Positions 53,084 through 62,674 of a DNA stretch of 64,000 nt are shown here, piece by piece. The notes under the pieces were generated by a model, which did not search any database, was not told the origin of the DNA, and was given only the letters and a program-made list of their open reading frames with translations. How positions within the stretch are numbered: position 1 is the first letter of the stretch; each line of letters opens with the position of its first letter. This DNA comes from Bog-756 sp963806455 (GTDB lineage Bacteria > Actinomycetota > Acidimicrobiia > Acidimicrobiales > RAAP-2), in NCBI GenBank assembly GCA_963806455.1, contig CAWDXZ010000001.1, positions 682,001-746,000 on the forward strand, given 5' to 3'. A program made the translations under genes and the position numbers.

Positions 53084-54508
53084 GGCTCCCCGCGTTGAAG
53101 TGGGGAGCGTGAGGTAGCCGGGGATCCCCCAACGCGGTCAGAGGTCCCGCCATCGTTGCTGTTGTTCGACGACAGCGACGAAGGAGAACCTCTGACATGG
53201 GCGACGCTACCGGTCTGGCGGAGAAGATGTTGGGACTCGACGGCTTCAAGGTCCTCGAGGTCGACGAGACCGCCGCCGAGGTGGTGATCACCGTCGAGAC
53301 GACGGTCGACGTCGCCGGGTGTGCGACCTGCGGCACCAGGGCCGAGCCCCAGGACCGGAAGCGGACCGACATCCGGGACCTGCCGTGCTTCGGCCGGCCG
53401 GCTCGGCTCGTCTGGATAAAGCGCCGGTGGCGCTGCGCTGACCCCGATTGCGAGTCGAAGACCTGGACGGAGGAGTCCGACTGTGTGCCGCCTCGGGCCG
53501 TGCTCACCGTCCGGGCCGGGGAGGAGGCCACCCGTCAGGTGGGCGAGCTCGCCATGCCGGTGGCCGTCGTCGCCCGTGAGCTCGGGGTGTGTTGGTGGAC
53601 GGTCATGAACGCCGTGACCACCCACGGCACCCCGCTTGTCGAAGACGAGAATCGCGTGGGAAGAGTCCGCCACCTCGGCATCGACGAGACCACCTTCCTC
53701 TCGGCCACTCCCGACCACCGCACCGTCTACGCCACCGGGCTCGTCGACTTGAAGGCCAAGCAGATGATCGACATGGTCAAGGGCAACACGGCCGCTGACC
53801 TGCGCCAATGGTGCCAGAACCGACATCCGGCCTTCTGTGGGGCGGTCCGGGTGGTGGCGACCGACCTGGCCGAGAGCTATCGAGCTGGCACCTCGCCCTT
53901 CCTCGACCATGCCGTCCGGGTGGCCGATCCGTTCCATGTCGTCCGGGTGGCCAACCGGTGTGTCGACAAGGTGCGCCGCCGGGTGCAACACGAGACGCTC
54001 GGGCACCGAGGCCGGAAGCACGATCCCCTCTTCCGCATCCGGAAGCTGCTCGTAAAGGGCCAAGAACGCCTCGACCAAGGGGGCCACGACCGTCTCCTCC
54101 TCGGGCTCCGCCTGGGTGACCCGAACGACGAGCTCCTCGGCGCCTGGTTGGCCAAGGAGTCGGTCCGGGACGTCTACCTGACCGACGACGTGAAGGACGC
54201 AGCCCTCCTCCTCGACAAGGCCATCGCCGGCTGCCGAGCCGATGACGTCCCCGAGGTCCGCTCCCTCGGCGAGACGCTTGCCCGTTGGCGCAAAGAGATC
54301 CTCAATCACCACCGCACCGGCGCCTCGAACGGTCCGACGGAGGGCCAGAACTTCTGCGTGAAGCAGGTCAAGCGAGCCGGACGGGGCTTCACCTGTTTCG
54401 AGCACTACCGACTGCGAGTGTTGCTCCACGCCGGTGGTGTGCGATGGCCACGGCATCCCTCACCGCCTCGGATCCGGACCCGCTCTCCCCATTTCAACGC
54501 GTAGACCC
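53084..54508 (+). mobile_element. ISL3-family insertion sequence, complete
   Basis: Inverted ends with CGCGTTGAAGTGGGGAG on the left (53091-53107) and its near reverse complement on the right (54485-54501). A perfect 8-bp direct repeat CGAAAACT flanks the element (53076-53083 and 54509-54516), the duplication size typical of ISL3. One intact transposase gene. Confidence 0.92.
53197..54504 (+). CDS. ISL3-family transposase
   Basis: 435 residues: N-terminal zinc finger (CATCGTRA ... CADPDCESKTW), HTH (VAVVARELGVCWWTVMNAV), and DDE core with HLGIDETTFLS, VVATDLAESYRAG, DPFHVVRVAN and TGASNGPTEGQNF. Intact with ATG start. Confidence 0.92.
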   Translation: MGDATGLAEKMLGLDGFKVLEVDETAAEVVITVETTVDVAGCATCGTRAEPQDRKRTDIRDLPCFGRPARLVWIKRRWRCADPDCESKTWTEESDCVPPRAVLTVRAGEEATRQVGELAMPVAVVARELGVCWWTVMNAVTTHGTPLVEDENRVGRVRHLGIDETTFLSATPDHRTVYATGLVDLKAKQMIDMVKGNTAADLRQWCQNRHPAFCGAVRVVATDLAESYRAGTSPFLDHAVRVADPFHVVRVANRCVDKVRRRVQHETLGHRGRKHDPLFRIRKLLVKGQERLDQGGHDRLLLGLRLGDPNDELLGAWLAKESVRDVYLTDDVKDAALLLDKAIAGCRADDVPEVRSLGETLARWRKEILNHHRTGASNGPTEGQNFCVKQVKRAGRGFTCFEHYRLRVLLHAGGVRWPRHPSPPRIRTRSPHFNA

Positions 54509-54620
54509 CGAAAACTCGAAATCGGGTGCCTGGCACTTCGACGACATGGGCCCAGATTCGGTTGAGGTACGAAATGGAGCCAGTCAGCAGACTCTGCGGG
54601 CACGCGACAAAGAGAATGGG
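54509..54620 (+). pseudogene. 3' part of the ISL3-interrupted gene
   Basis: After the target repeat the frame reads ENSKSGAWHFDDMGPDSVEV and RNGASQQTLRARDKE, in frame with the 5' part once the element and one repeat copy are removed. It then runs without a stop into an integrase remnant. Confidence 0.65.
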
Positions 54621-54690
54621 CGAGCAGCAAACGGCGAGGGAAGCATTTACCAGCGAAAGTCAGACGGTCAGCTCCATACCCGAGAAGGCC
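54621..54690 (+). pseudogene. N-terminal fragment of a phage-type integrase
   Basis: RAANGEGSIYQRKSDG is the characteristic start of actinobacterial tyrosine integrases (RGNGEGSIYQR.DGRW). It is fused in frame to the preceding gene and followed by unrelated sequence up to tRNA-Ala. Confidence 0.55.
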
Positions 54691-54830
54691 AGCAGCTGAT
54701 CGAATCGGGCCACAACATCGAGGGTCTATGGCTGTTCAGCTCCGTTGCTAATTCGTTGCTACAGAGCCCATCTGAGTGGGTGGGTCAGGACAGCTATGGA
54801 CCTCTGACCTGCATGTTTGAGTGGAGGCGA

Positions 54831-54907
54831 TGGTGGAGGCGATGGGACTTGAACCCACGAACCTCTTGACTGCCAGTCAAGCGCTCTACCAGCTGAGCTA
54901 CGCCCCC
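54831..54907 (-). tRNA. tRNA-Ala (GGC)
   Basis: Complete cloverleaf on the minus strand. Acceptor GGGGGCG pairs with CGCCTCC (one G-U), D-arm GCTC/GAGC, anticodon arm CTTGA-CTGGCAG-TCAAG with anticodon GGC, T-arm CGTGG-GTTCAAG-TCCCA (one weak pair), discriminator A, and CCA encoded at 54831-54833. The 3' end is partly duplicated next to the gene. Confidence 0.95.
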
Positions 54908-54984
54908 GTGGGTCCCCCGATGCTACATGATGGCGTCCCGTCCTTCGACAGTTCTTCTTCACGTGCCTGTCCCTACTCCGGTGG

Positions 54985-55254
54985 CTACTGGGAGAGACCG
55001 ATAACGCGTCGTCCATCGCTGCTAAATGCCCTGATACGACCGAACTTGTGAAGTTGTCTGCACCGTTTGACGAGCATGGTCAGGTCGACGTGCCCCAGGT
55101 CGCTATTGTTCCCCAACGGCACTCCAGCATCGGCCAGGTGTGACGCTGCGGGCCTGAGGGTGTGCGGGAAGACGTCGTCGGTAGCTACTCTTGTCCTATC
55201 GAGTAGCTGCAAACCGGCGTCTGTAGGACTCCTGGCGCAGAGGTCTAAGCCCAC
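54985..55254 (-). pseudogene. C-terminal fragment of a tyrosine recombinase
   Basis: FPHTLRPAASHLADAGVPLG then SDLGHVDLTMLVKR resembles the catalytic end of integrases (H-x-L-R-H...LLGH...Y). The LRH is LRP, a residue is lost before LGH, and the nucleophilic Tyr is absent, so it is inactive. Lies on the other side of tRNA-Ala from the N-terminal integrase fragment. Confidence 0.6.
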
Positions 55255-55296
55255 GTCTTCTGCGGTCCAGGTCTGTCCCCCATGCGGTTCTCTCCA

Positions 55297-55563
55297 TCAC
55301 CAAAATGGTCCCGCATCAGCACCAGCAACACAGATCGTAAGCGAGGCAGGAGACGCTTCTTGGTTTGGCATCACCCGGGGTCGACATTGGACTCCAAACC
55401 AGCCCAGCCAAGCTGGAGCAGCCGTGGTGGGCGTGACCTCCGACTTGGGTGCTGCAGCTTTGGTCTTTGCCGCTGACGGAGAACTGCTACAACCTTCCGC
55501 AAGGAGGAGAACAGCACTCAAGATTGTGCCAGTGATCAATCTGCTCTTCAACGTCCCACCCAT
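55297..55563 (-). CDS. Short lipoprotein, possibly truncated
   Basis: 88 residues: signal LITGTILSAVLLLAEGC followed by a Ser/Ala/Pro/Thr linker and only about 40 residues (APAWLGWFGVQCRPRVM). The lipid box (LAEGC) is atypical. The short mature part suggests a truncated gene. Confidence 0.45.
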   Translation of the reverse strand: MGGTLKSRLITGTILSAVLLLAEGCSSSPSAAKTKAAAPKSEVTPTTAAPAWLGWFGVQCRPRVMPNQEASPASLTICVAGADAGPFW

Positions 55564-55863
55564 TCAATTAGTCGAGAATTCCAGTTCACAAAGCTTCGGA
55601 AATACGCTGGATTGCCGGGAAGGATTAGCTTTCGCCATCCTCGTGAACATGAACGGCGCCGTGATCAGCCTTGGTGGGCACCCGGGTATCGAGCATCACT
55701 TGAGAAAGCGTCGATCTACCAGGACCCACGCCTTGCTACTGGGATCGGAGAACCACGCTTCGCCTCGACGGATTGTGACTTTCGCCCCTAGACATTCGGC
55801 TGGCATGGGCCAAGATGAGCGAAGGAGGAAGGGGCATGGGATCAAGCGAAAGGGGATGGACCA

Positions 55864-56340
55864 ATGACAGAGAATGCATATGAGTCGTTGGTTCGTCGGA
55901 CCTACCAGGATTTCGAGTCAGGTGATCTGGACCTGCTCGGAGTGGTCATGGCGCAAGACGTGGTCTGGCATGAACCAGGGCGAAGCTGTCTGGCCGGTCA
56001 CTACAAGGGTCCCGAGGAGGTGTTGGGCTTCCTCAGACAGTTGAAGTCCCGGAGCAGAGGCACGTTCAAGATCGAAGTTCTGGATGTGCTCAGTGAGCCA
56101 GAGCGGGCGGTGGTCCTTCAACGAGAGTCAGCCACGAAGGACGACAAGGGCTTGGACGTGATCGCCGCAGTCGAGTTCGAAGTCCACCACGGGAAGATCA
56201 CCGAAGTTACCGTCTACCAGCATGATACGTATGCGTTCGACGAATTCTGGGCCGACGACTCGAACGAAGACGACGATATGGATGACATCAAGTCCGAGTT
56301 GGAGTCTTCAGCACGGGAGGCTGGTCTCTCCACCTCATAA
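55864..56340 (+). CDS. SnoaL/NTF2-like protein
   Basis: 158 residues: SLVRRTYQDFESGDLDLLGV, DVVWHEPGRSCLAGHYKGPE, EVLGFLRQL and FEVHHGKITEVTVYQHDTYA, the ketosteroid-isomerase-like fold. The C-terminal 30 residues are strongly acidic. Cytoplasmic; ligand unknown. Confidence 0.85.
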   Translation: MTENAYESLVRRTYQDFESGDLDLLGVVMAQDVVWHEPGRSCLAGHYKGPEEVLGFLRQLKSRSRGTFKIEVLDVLSEPERAVVLQRESATKDDKGLDVIAAVEFEVHHGKITEVTVYQHDTYAFDEFWADDSNEDDDMDDIKSELESSAREAGLSTS

Positions 56341-56449
56341 GTGTGGCTGAGTTCGCAGTACGGGTGATCACTTGGCGGCGTGCCCGATATGGTTTGACGT
56401 GCTGGGACGTTCCTCGAGTTGCTCCACCTACGTCGCAGAATGGCCGCCC

Positions 56450-56737
56450 TTAGGCGTCTCGAGGGCTGAGTGTCCACGCTGCCACGACCAAAGGCGGTAA
56501 CTCAGCCTCACTGCGCACAGGGTGGTATCCGGCGGCTCGCAGGCGCTCCTCGAAGCGACCGATGGCTGCCGCTCGATCAGTGAGCCACCAATCGAAGGAG
56601 GGATCGGCGACGTCGTATCGTGAGGAGAACTCGTGGACTATCGGAGCTGAATCAACCATCACGAACGTTACGTACCACCGGTTCTCCGACGACACCAGTT
56701 CCGCCCGGGCCGCCGAGTAGTGGAACTTCAGTTCCAT
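56450..56737 (-). CDS. Hypothetical protein
   Basis: 95 residues from ATG 56737, which has GGAGGG upstream. Segments ELKFHYSAARAELVS, WYVTFVMVD and FEERLRAAGYHPV suggest a small alpha/beta protein. Its start is 28 bases after the DDN-like gene stop, so the two are probably co-transcribed. No family recognised. Confidence 0.6.
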   Translation of the reverse strand: MELKFHYSAARAELVSSENRWYVTFVMVDSAPIVHEFSSRYDVADPSFDWWLTDRAAAIGRFEERLRAAGYHPVRSEAELPPLVVAAWTLSPRDA

Positions 56738-56765
56738 GCTCGAACCCCCTCCACGCTTGGGTCGC

Positions 56766-57215
56766 TTATGGAGTCGGCGCACCGATCAGCTTGAATACCG
56801 GATGCCGGGGTGCCTCCTCCACGAACTTCTCTACTGGGTCTTCGCTCTTGGCATCGAAGAACGGAACGGTAATCCGTACGTCACGGAGGTAGCGCTGGAG
56901 GACAGGTCCTGCGGCATCTGAACCGACCTCCTCGGCTCGAACCGTCTCGGTCCTCTTGCCTCGTCGAAGCGTTACTTCGGGGTTGGCACGCACATTGTGA
57001 ACCCAGGCGACCAGTCCATAGGGCGACACGAGCCACTGGTCTGCGTCAGTCTCGACGAGAATCACTGGAGTCGTTCTTTTCTGACCTGTTCGACGGCCCG
57101 TGGTCGTCAAGAGATATGTCGATTTGCTGCCGATACCAATGCGGACCAATGGCTTCATGAGCATGTTTACCGCTCGACGGGCAGGCCCGATCTGGTAGGT
57201 CTTTGCCATCGCCAC
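56766..57215 (-). CDS. F420-dependent nitroreductase-family (DDN-like) protein
   Basis: 149 residues: STYLLTTTGRRTGQKRTTPV, WLVSPYGLVAWVHNVRANPE and VTLRRGKRTETVRAEEV form the split-barrel deazaflavin-binding core; PVFKLIGA is the usual C-terminus. Binds F420 and reduces quinone- or nitro-type substrates. GTG start; ATG 57209 equivalent. Confidence 0.88.
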   Translation of the reverse strand: MAMAKTYQIGPARRAVNMLMKPLVRIGIGSKSTYLLTTTGRRTGQKRTTPVILVETDADQWLVSPYGLVAWVHNVRANPEVTLRRGKRTETVRAEEVGSDAAGPVLQRYLRDVRITVPFFDAKSEDPVEKFVEEAPRHPVFKLIGAPTP

Positions 57216-57662
57216 AGTCTGCCCTGGCGAGGGCCGTCATGCACTTGCTGATCCCGGATGTCGGCCGATCGGCGTGGTTGGGAAGGGTTTCGTGAGTTTC
57301 TCGTGCCCGCCGAGATCCTCAATCGGTATCCAACCGAGCGTATGCCGTCAGATTTGTGACCACACTGCTCCACCAGAGTCGTGCGCCCCTGCCTGTGGAT
57401 GGGTGGAGTGCGGTCGAAGCCCGACCGCTTACGGCTGAGACTGGTATCACCCGTCCTCACTCCACAACCGCTCCCTGTCAGGTAGCACCCGCCGCATGTC
57501 GTCAAGCGGCGTGGACCATCAACCGCAAGCGCACCCAGCGCTTGGGGCGGCCTCCCCGGCTCCCGGGAGGCTCTTGTTGGCCGACGTCGCATGGCTCCAA
57601 GGGTCAGTCGGTCAGGGGGTGGTCGATGCCGCCCCTCTGACCGGCTGACCCTGATGTGACGT
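57216..57662. other. Intergenic stretch without recognised gene
   Basis: I find no plausible gene. The open frames are short and motif-free. Confidence 0.45.
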
Positions 57663-57710
57663 GGAGGACGCCCCGGCCAACACACCTGCCCCGCGGGCGG
57701 GGCATCCTCC
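57663..57710. terminator. Large GC-rich palindrome downstream of the phosphatase gene
   Basis: GGAGGACGCCCCG (57663-57675) pairs with CGGGGCATCCTCC (57698-57710) with one weak pair. Inside, TGCCCCG and CGGGGCA (57687-57693, 57698-57704) form an alternative, mutually exclusive stem. It lies 63 bases past the stop of the minus-strand phosphatase gene and has no T-run. Confidence 0.4.
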
Positions 57711-57772
57711 AGCCAACCGTGCCCGGTGGCCTGTCCGGTCATATCGGGGCCACTGGGCGAGGAGATCGACGG

Positions 57773-59445
57773 TCAGAGCTTCGGGAGCACCCGGGTGTGC
57801 TCGATCTGGACCGCCTGGAGCTGATTCGGATCGAGGCCGAGCAGCTGCAGGATCGTCGGGGCGATCTGGGTCGTCTCCACCGATTGACCCACCACCTGAC
57901 CGGAGTCCACACCGGGCCCGTCGATCAGCACGGGCACGTTGCGGTCCTGCTGCCCGGCTCCGCCGTGCTCGGCGATCTTCGCGGTGCCTCCCGTGTAGAC
58001 GATGGCGTGCTGCACGATCCCGAAGATGTCGGGATGGCGGGGATCCCCGTTGGGCACGCCGAAGTACTTCGCCGACTCGGTGCCGGCATAGACGGTCGAC
58101 AGGCCGGAGGAGTGCACAGTGACGGGGTTGTCGCTGACGTTGTATCCGGCTGCGCTATGGGTCAGCAGGTAGTGCGTCACGAACTCGGTGGCCGCCTGGG
58201 ATCGGTCGCTCAGCCACCAGAGCATTCCGTCGTCGTCAGTCTCGAAGATGACGAGGTTGCCGGCACCCCGGTGCGCTGCAGTCCAGGCTGCGTCCACGGC
58301 GCTGACGATCGGTGCGTCCGGCACCCGTACCAGGTCGTTCGGGTCCGTTGGCGACTGCCCGTGCTTGGCCGAGATGATGATCGCCGTGGAGCCGCCCAGC
58401 CCCTGTGTCTGGATCTCATGCACCATCAGGCCGACCTCGGTGTTGATGTAGTTGAGGGCCCGGACCAGGAGGGGGCCTGGTGTCGTGCCCCCGGGCAGAT
58501 AACCACCGGTCAGTCCGTGGAGGTCGGCAGCTTCTGGGCCGTTGACACCGTTTGGAAGTTCATGCCGAAGATGGCCGGCACGCCCACCCGCGCGGTCCGG
58601 CTGTGGTTGTAGTGGTCGATCTCGTTCAAGACGGCCTGCACCTTGTAGGAGTCGCACTGCATCGTCGCCGCGTTGTCGCTCGTCCAGTCCTCGCCGGCCG
58701 GGTAGCCGATGGCCTGCGAGTTGATCTCCGGCGTGAAGTAGTCGTCCACCCCGGTGCCGGACGGCCCCGACAGCGCTTCGTAGGCCGGGTGCTTGTCCGA
58801 CCACGCGGTGAGCATGTGGTGCTGGTGCGCCACATTGAAGATGGTGTTCACATTGAGATACTGGTTGGGCAGGATGGGCTTGCACGTCGTCGGGGTGACG
58901 GGCAGGTTCGCAGGGTTGATCACCCGCAGCGGATCGGATGTCATCTGAAGGATGCTTCCGGGTAGTCCACTGAGACCCTGACCGGCGTCGAGCGATTGTT
59001 GGTTGATGTCGGCTGCTTCGGTGTAGGCGGCCTCGCCTCCCGGAACGGGTCCGGCGCAGTTGGTGGTGCCGGCCGGGAACACGTCGTGATTGAACGTGTC
59101 GTCGTAGTAGATGCCGGTGACGCGGGGATCCCCCCCTGTCACCTGGCCGACCATGCCCGGAAAGGAGTCCGACGGCACCGGGGTGTTGGCGTTGGAGTAC
59201 TCCGTTCCGTGCCGCATCAGGGTCGCCAGGGTCGATTGCGGGTATTGGGCGACGTACCAGGTGAGATCCTGCTGATGGAGCCCGTCCACCGACAGCAGAA
59301 GTACGTGGTCGACCTTGCCGTGCGATCCGTCCGATCCACTCGGCGGTGGGCTCGAGGCGGCTGCTACCGGAGATGACAGTGCAACAAGCGAGAGCAGTCC
59401 CGCTGCCGCACAGGCGGTGACGAAGCGTGAAAGCGTGGAACGCAT
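57773..59445 (-). pseudogene. Alkaline-phosphatase-superfamily (type I phosphodiesterase) gene with one frameshift
   Basis: Signal peptide (FVTACAAAGLLSLVALSSPVAAA), then DHVLLLSVDGLHQQDL, PSDSFPGMVGQVTGG (nucleophile Ser/Thr region) and MLTAWSDKHPAYE. Near 58515 homology moves one frame (from STAQKLPTS to GLTGGYLPGGTTPGP) and continues with AIIISAKHGQSP (metal His) to the end. Joined length is about 550 residues, secreted. AGGAG precedes the ATG. Either freshly broken or a one-base error. Confidence 0.8.
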
Positions 59446-60154
59446 GGGCTCCTTTCGGGGAGGGTTCTGCCGTGCACGCCGGCGAGTGAACTCGGGGGAT
59501 GGGTGAGTTCAGTTCGCCAACGTGACGGCCGGTCCTGCGGGTGGCCCACCACCGTTCCGGGCCGTTTACGTTGTACCGCGCCCAAGTAACAGCACCGTCA
59601 CGCTGCGGTTAAATCTCCGTAGACGTTGACGTCACCCAACCGCCGCACGCCGCGATGACCATCCCGCCCATCGGGGACGGCGCGACGAAGACGGTCGGGA
59701 ACCGGGCTGCACGCCCTTTGAGTTCCCCGATGAGTCGCCTCCTTTGCACGACGACACCAACGCGGCTGGCGGGACTGGTGCGTGATTGTGCTCGAGGTGA
59801 GGTGTCCTCCGACGGGCGACGGTCATGTCCCACCTCCGTTGTTGACGGCGACGAGGCTCATGTGATGCGCTCGCCCCCGATCGACGGAGGTCGGGGCGGG
59901 GCTCGCCACTCGGAAGAAATTGCTGCCCGGCCGACTGACTGGGGTGCCGGTCGGGCGAGGGAGGTGAGGGCCGCATCCGGGAGGGCGACCCTGCGGCGTC
60001 GCCTACCCGGCCCCTGACCGTCGAGGTTCCGGGTTCCGTGGCCCGCCGGGCGGTTCCGGCCCGGGCCGCCCGAGCCGGGCGGTCCTGGTCCACGGGCGGG
60101 CCTGCACCTCGGCCCGGGGCGGGTCGGGACGGGGCCCCGGTACCATCGTGGGCC
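59446..60154. other. Intergenic region before leuS
   Basis: About 700 bases with open frames on both strands that show no motifs. No gene can be supported. It contains the leuS promoter at its end. Confidence 0.45.
60141..60146 (+). promoter_or_regulatory. -10 box for leuS
   Basis: TACCAT, eight bases before the leuS ATG. No T-box or other leader is visible. Confidence 0.4.
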
Positions 60155-62662
60155 ATGGCCCGGGCCTACGACGTGCTCGACGTGGAGAGGAAGTGGCAGC
60201 AGCGCTGGGCCGACGAGGGCACCTACGAGGTGGACGCCTCAGATCCCCGCCCTCCCTGGTACGTGCTCAGCATGTACCCGTACCCCTCGGGCCCGGCCCA
60301 CATGGGGCACGTGCGCAACTACACCTTCGGCGACCTTCTGGTCCGGCATCGCACCATGCTGGGCTATGCCGTTCTGTCGCCCTTCGGCTTCGACTCGTTC
60401 GGCCTGCCGGCGGAGAACGCCGCCATCAAGACGGGCACCCATCCCCGGGTGTTCACCGAGGCCCGCATCGCCGAGCTGAAGGAGTCGATCACCGCCCTCG
60501 GAGCCGTCTACGACTGGCGACGCGAGATCCGCAGCCACGACCCCGAGTACATCAGGTGGAACCAGGTCATCTTCCAGGCGTTCCTCGCTGCCGGCCTGGC
60601 CTACCGGGCCGAGGCCCCGGTCAACTGGTGCCCCGGCTGCCAGACTGTGCTGGCCAACGAGCAGGTGCTGGCCGACGGGACCTGCGAGCGCTCCGGGGAC
60701 GTGGTGGAGAAACGTGACCTCGAGCAGTGGTTCTTCCGGATCACCGGCTACGCCGACGAGCTACTGGCCGACCTCGACTCCCTCGACTGGCCCGAGCGGG
60801 TCAAGACCATGCAGCGCAACTGGATCGGTCGGTCCGAGGGCGCCGAGTTCGACCTCCCCGTGGAGGGCCGGGACGGCACCGACGGGCGACCGTCCCTGGC
60901 CCTGCGGGTGTTCACCACCCGCCCGGACACCGCCTTCGGGATGACCTACGCCGTGCTCGCCCCCGAACACCCCATGGTCGACGAGCTCACCACAGCCGAG
61001 CACCGCCCGGCGGTCGACGACCTCCGGGCCCGGGCGGCGGTCAGCACCGATGTCGAGCGCATGTCCGAGTCCGGGCCGACGAGCCTGGCCAAGCGAGGTG
61101 CCTTCACCGGCTCGTCCGTCATCAACCCGTTCACCGGCACGCCCGTTCCGGTGTACGTGGCGGACTACGTGCTCATGGGCTACGGCACGGGGGCCATCAT
61201 GGCCGTGCCAGCCGAGGACACCAGGGACTGGGACTTCGCCCAGGCCTATGGCCTGCCCATCGTGAGGACCGTCCGACCGCCGGCCGGCTGGGACGACGAC
61301 GGCGGCCCCGGCGGGGCGTACACGGGCCCGGGTGAGAAGATCAACAGCGCCTGGCTCGACGGCCTGGACATCCCGGCGGCCAAGGCCAAGGCCACCGAGT
61401 GGCTCGAGGCGGAGGGCAGGGGCGTCCGCCAGGTCAACTACCGCCTGCGTGACTGGCTGGTGTCCCGCCAGCGGTTCTGGGGGTGTCCCATACCCGTCGT
61501 CTACTGCTCCGACCACGGGGTCGTGCCCGTCCCACTGGACCAGCTCCCTGTCCTCGCCCCGGACGACGTGGAGTTCCGGCCGACCGGTGAGTCGCCCCTG
61601 GCCACCAACCCCGGGTTCCTCAACACCACCTGCCCGATCTGCGGCGGCCCCGCCACCCGTGAGACCGACACGATGGACACCTTCGTGGACTCGTCGTGGT
61701 ACTTCCTTCGCTTCACCGACCCATGGTCCTCCGACGTCCCCTTCGACCCGGGGATCGCCCGTCACTGGATGCCGGTCGACCAGTACATCGGTGGGATCGA
61801 GCACGCCATCCTCCACCTGCTCTACGCCCGCTTCTTCACCAAGGCGCTCGTCGACGTGGGTATGGCCCCGGCCGGGATGCGGGAGCCGTTCGCCCACTAC
61901 TACGCCCAGGGCATGATCCGCATGGACGGGACCAAGATGTCCAAGTCGAAGGGCAACCTGGTGGCCCCGTCCGCCTATCTGACCACGGTCGGCGCTGACG
62001 CCCTCCGTCTGTTCCACCTCTTCGTCGGCCCGCCCGCCGACGATGTGGACTGGACCGATCAGACAGACAGCGTGATCGAGGGTTGCGCCCGCTTCCTCGA
62101 CCGCGTCTGGCGTCTGGCCGTCCCCCACGGGGACGCACCGCCGGCCACTCCTTCCGCTCCTTCCGCGCCGGCCGGACCGCGGGACCTGGAGATCCGCCGG
62201 GCCACCCACCGGCTCATCGAGCGGGTCGACCGGGACTTCCTGCGCTGGTCCTACAACACGGCGGTGGCGGCCTGTATGGAGTTCGTCAACCTGCTCGTCC
62301 CGTACGTTCGTGAGGGCGGACAGGCCGCGGTCGTCGACGAGGCCGTCGATACGCTGCTGCTCGTGCTCGCCCCCATGACCCCCCACATCGCCGCCGAGGC
62401 CTGGGAACGCCGCCACGGCACCAGCGTGCATCTCCGGCCCTGGCCGGTGGCCGATCCCGCACTGGCGGCCGAGGAGTCGGTGACCATGGTCATCCAAGTC
62501 GACGGGAAGGTGAAGGATCGAGTCGGGGTCGCCCCGGGCATCTCCGCCGAGGAAGCCGAGCAGTTGGCCCTGGCTTCGCCTCCGGCCGCCGACGCCCTGG
62601 GCGGAGCTCCACCCAGCCGGGTCATCGCCCGGCCCCCGAAGTTGGTCAACCTGGTGCGCTGA
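60155..62662 (+). CDS. leuS: Leucyl-tRNA synthetase
   Basis: 835 residues, class I synthetase charging tRNA-Leu. HIGH motif in YPSGPAHMGHVRNY, zinc-like knuckles WCPGCQTVL, CP1 editing domain with FTTRPDTAFGMTYAVLAPEH, and GTGAIMAVPAEDTRD. KMSKS is exact (GTKMSKSKGNLV, near residue 593), and WIGRSEG and FVDSSWYFLRF are conserved. C-terminal anticodon-binding and editing-clamp regions are complete. Start ATG is fixed by YDVLDVERKWQQRW and the upstream -10 box. Confidence 0.97.
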   Translation: MARAYDVLDVERKWQQRWADEGTYEVDASDPRPPWYVLSMYPYPSGPAHMGHVRNYTFGDLLVRHRTMLGYAVLSPFGFDSFGLPAENAAIKTGTHPRVFTEARIAELKESITALGAVYDWRREIRSHDPEYIRWNQVIFQAFLAAGLAYRAEAPVNWCPGCQTVLANEQVLADGTCERSGDVVEKRDLEQWFFRITGYADELLADLDSLDWPERVKTMQRNWIGRSEGAEFDLPVEGRDGTDGRPSLALRVFTTRPDTAFGMTYAVLAPEHPMVDELTTAEHRPAVDDLRARAAVSTDVERMSESGPTSLAKRGAFTGSSVINPFTGTPVPVYVADYVLMGYGTGAIMAVPAEDTRDWDFAQAYGLPIVRTVRPPAGWDDDGGPGGAYTGPGEKINSAWLDGLDIPAAKAKATEWLEAEGRGVRQVNYRLRDWLVSRQRFWGCPIPVVYCSDHGVVPVPLDQLPVLAPDDVEFRPTGESPLATNPGFLNTTCPICGGPATRETDTMDTFVDSSWYFLRFTDPWSSDVPFDPGIARHWMPVDQYIGGIEHAILHLLYARFFTKALVDVGMAPAGMREPFAHYYAQGMIRMDGTKMSKSKGNLVAPSAYLTTVGADALRLFHLFVGPPADDVDWTDQTDSVIEGCARFLDRVWRLAVPHGDAPPATPSAPSAPAGPRDLEIRRATHRLIERVDRDFLRWSYNTAVAACMEFVNLLVPYVREGGQAAVVDEAVDTLLLVLAPMTPHIAAEAWERRHGTSVHLRPWPVADPALAAEESVTMVIQVDGKVKDRVGVAPGISAEEAEQLALASPPAADALGGAPPSRVIARPPKLVNLVR

Positions 62663-62674
62663 ACGGCGGTCCTC

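Noticed and set aside
55067..55867. 266-codon plus-strand frame
   Set aside because: Covers antisense of an integrase relic and a lipoprotein signal sequence; no motifs of its own.
59609..60156. Open frames before leuS on both strands
   Set aside because: No motifs, weak starts and biased composition; cannot be supported as genes.
60761..62497. 578-codon minus-strand frame inside leuS
   Set aside because: Shadow of a strongly conserved synthetase gene.
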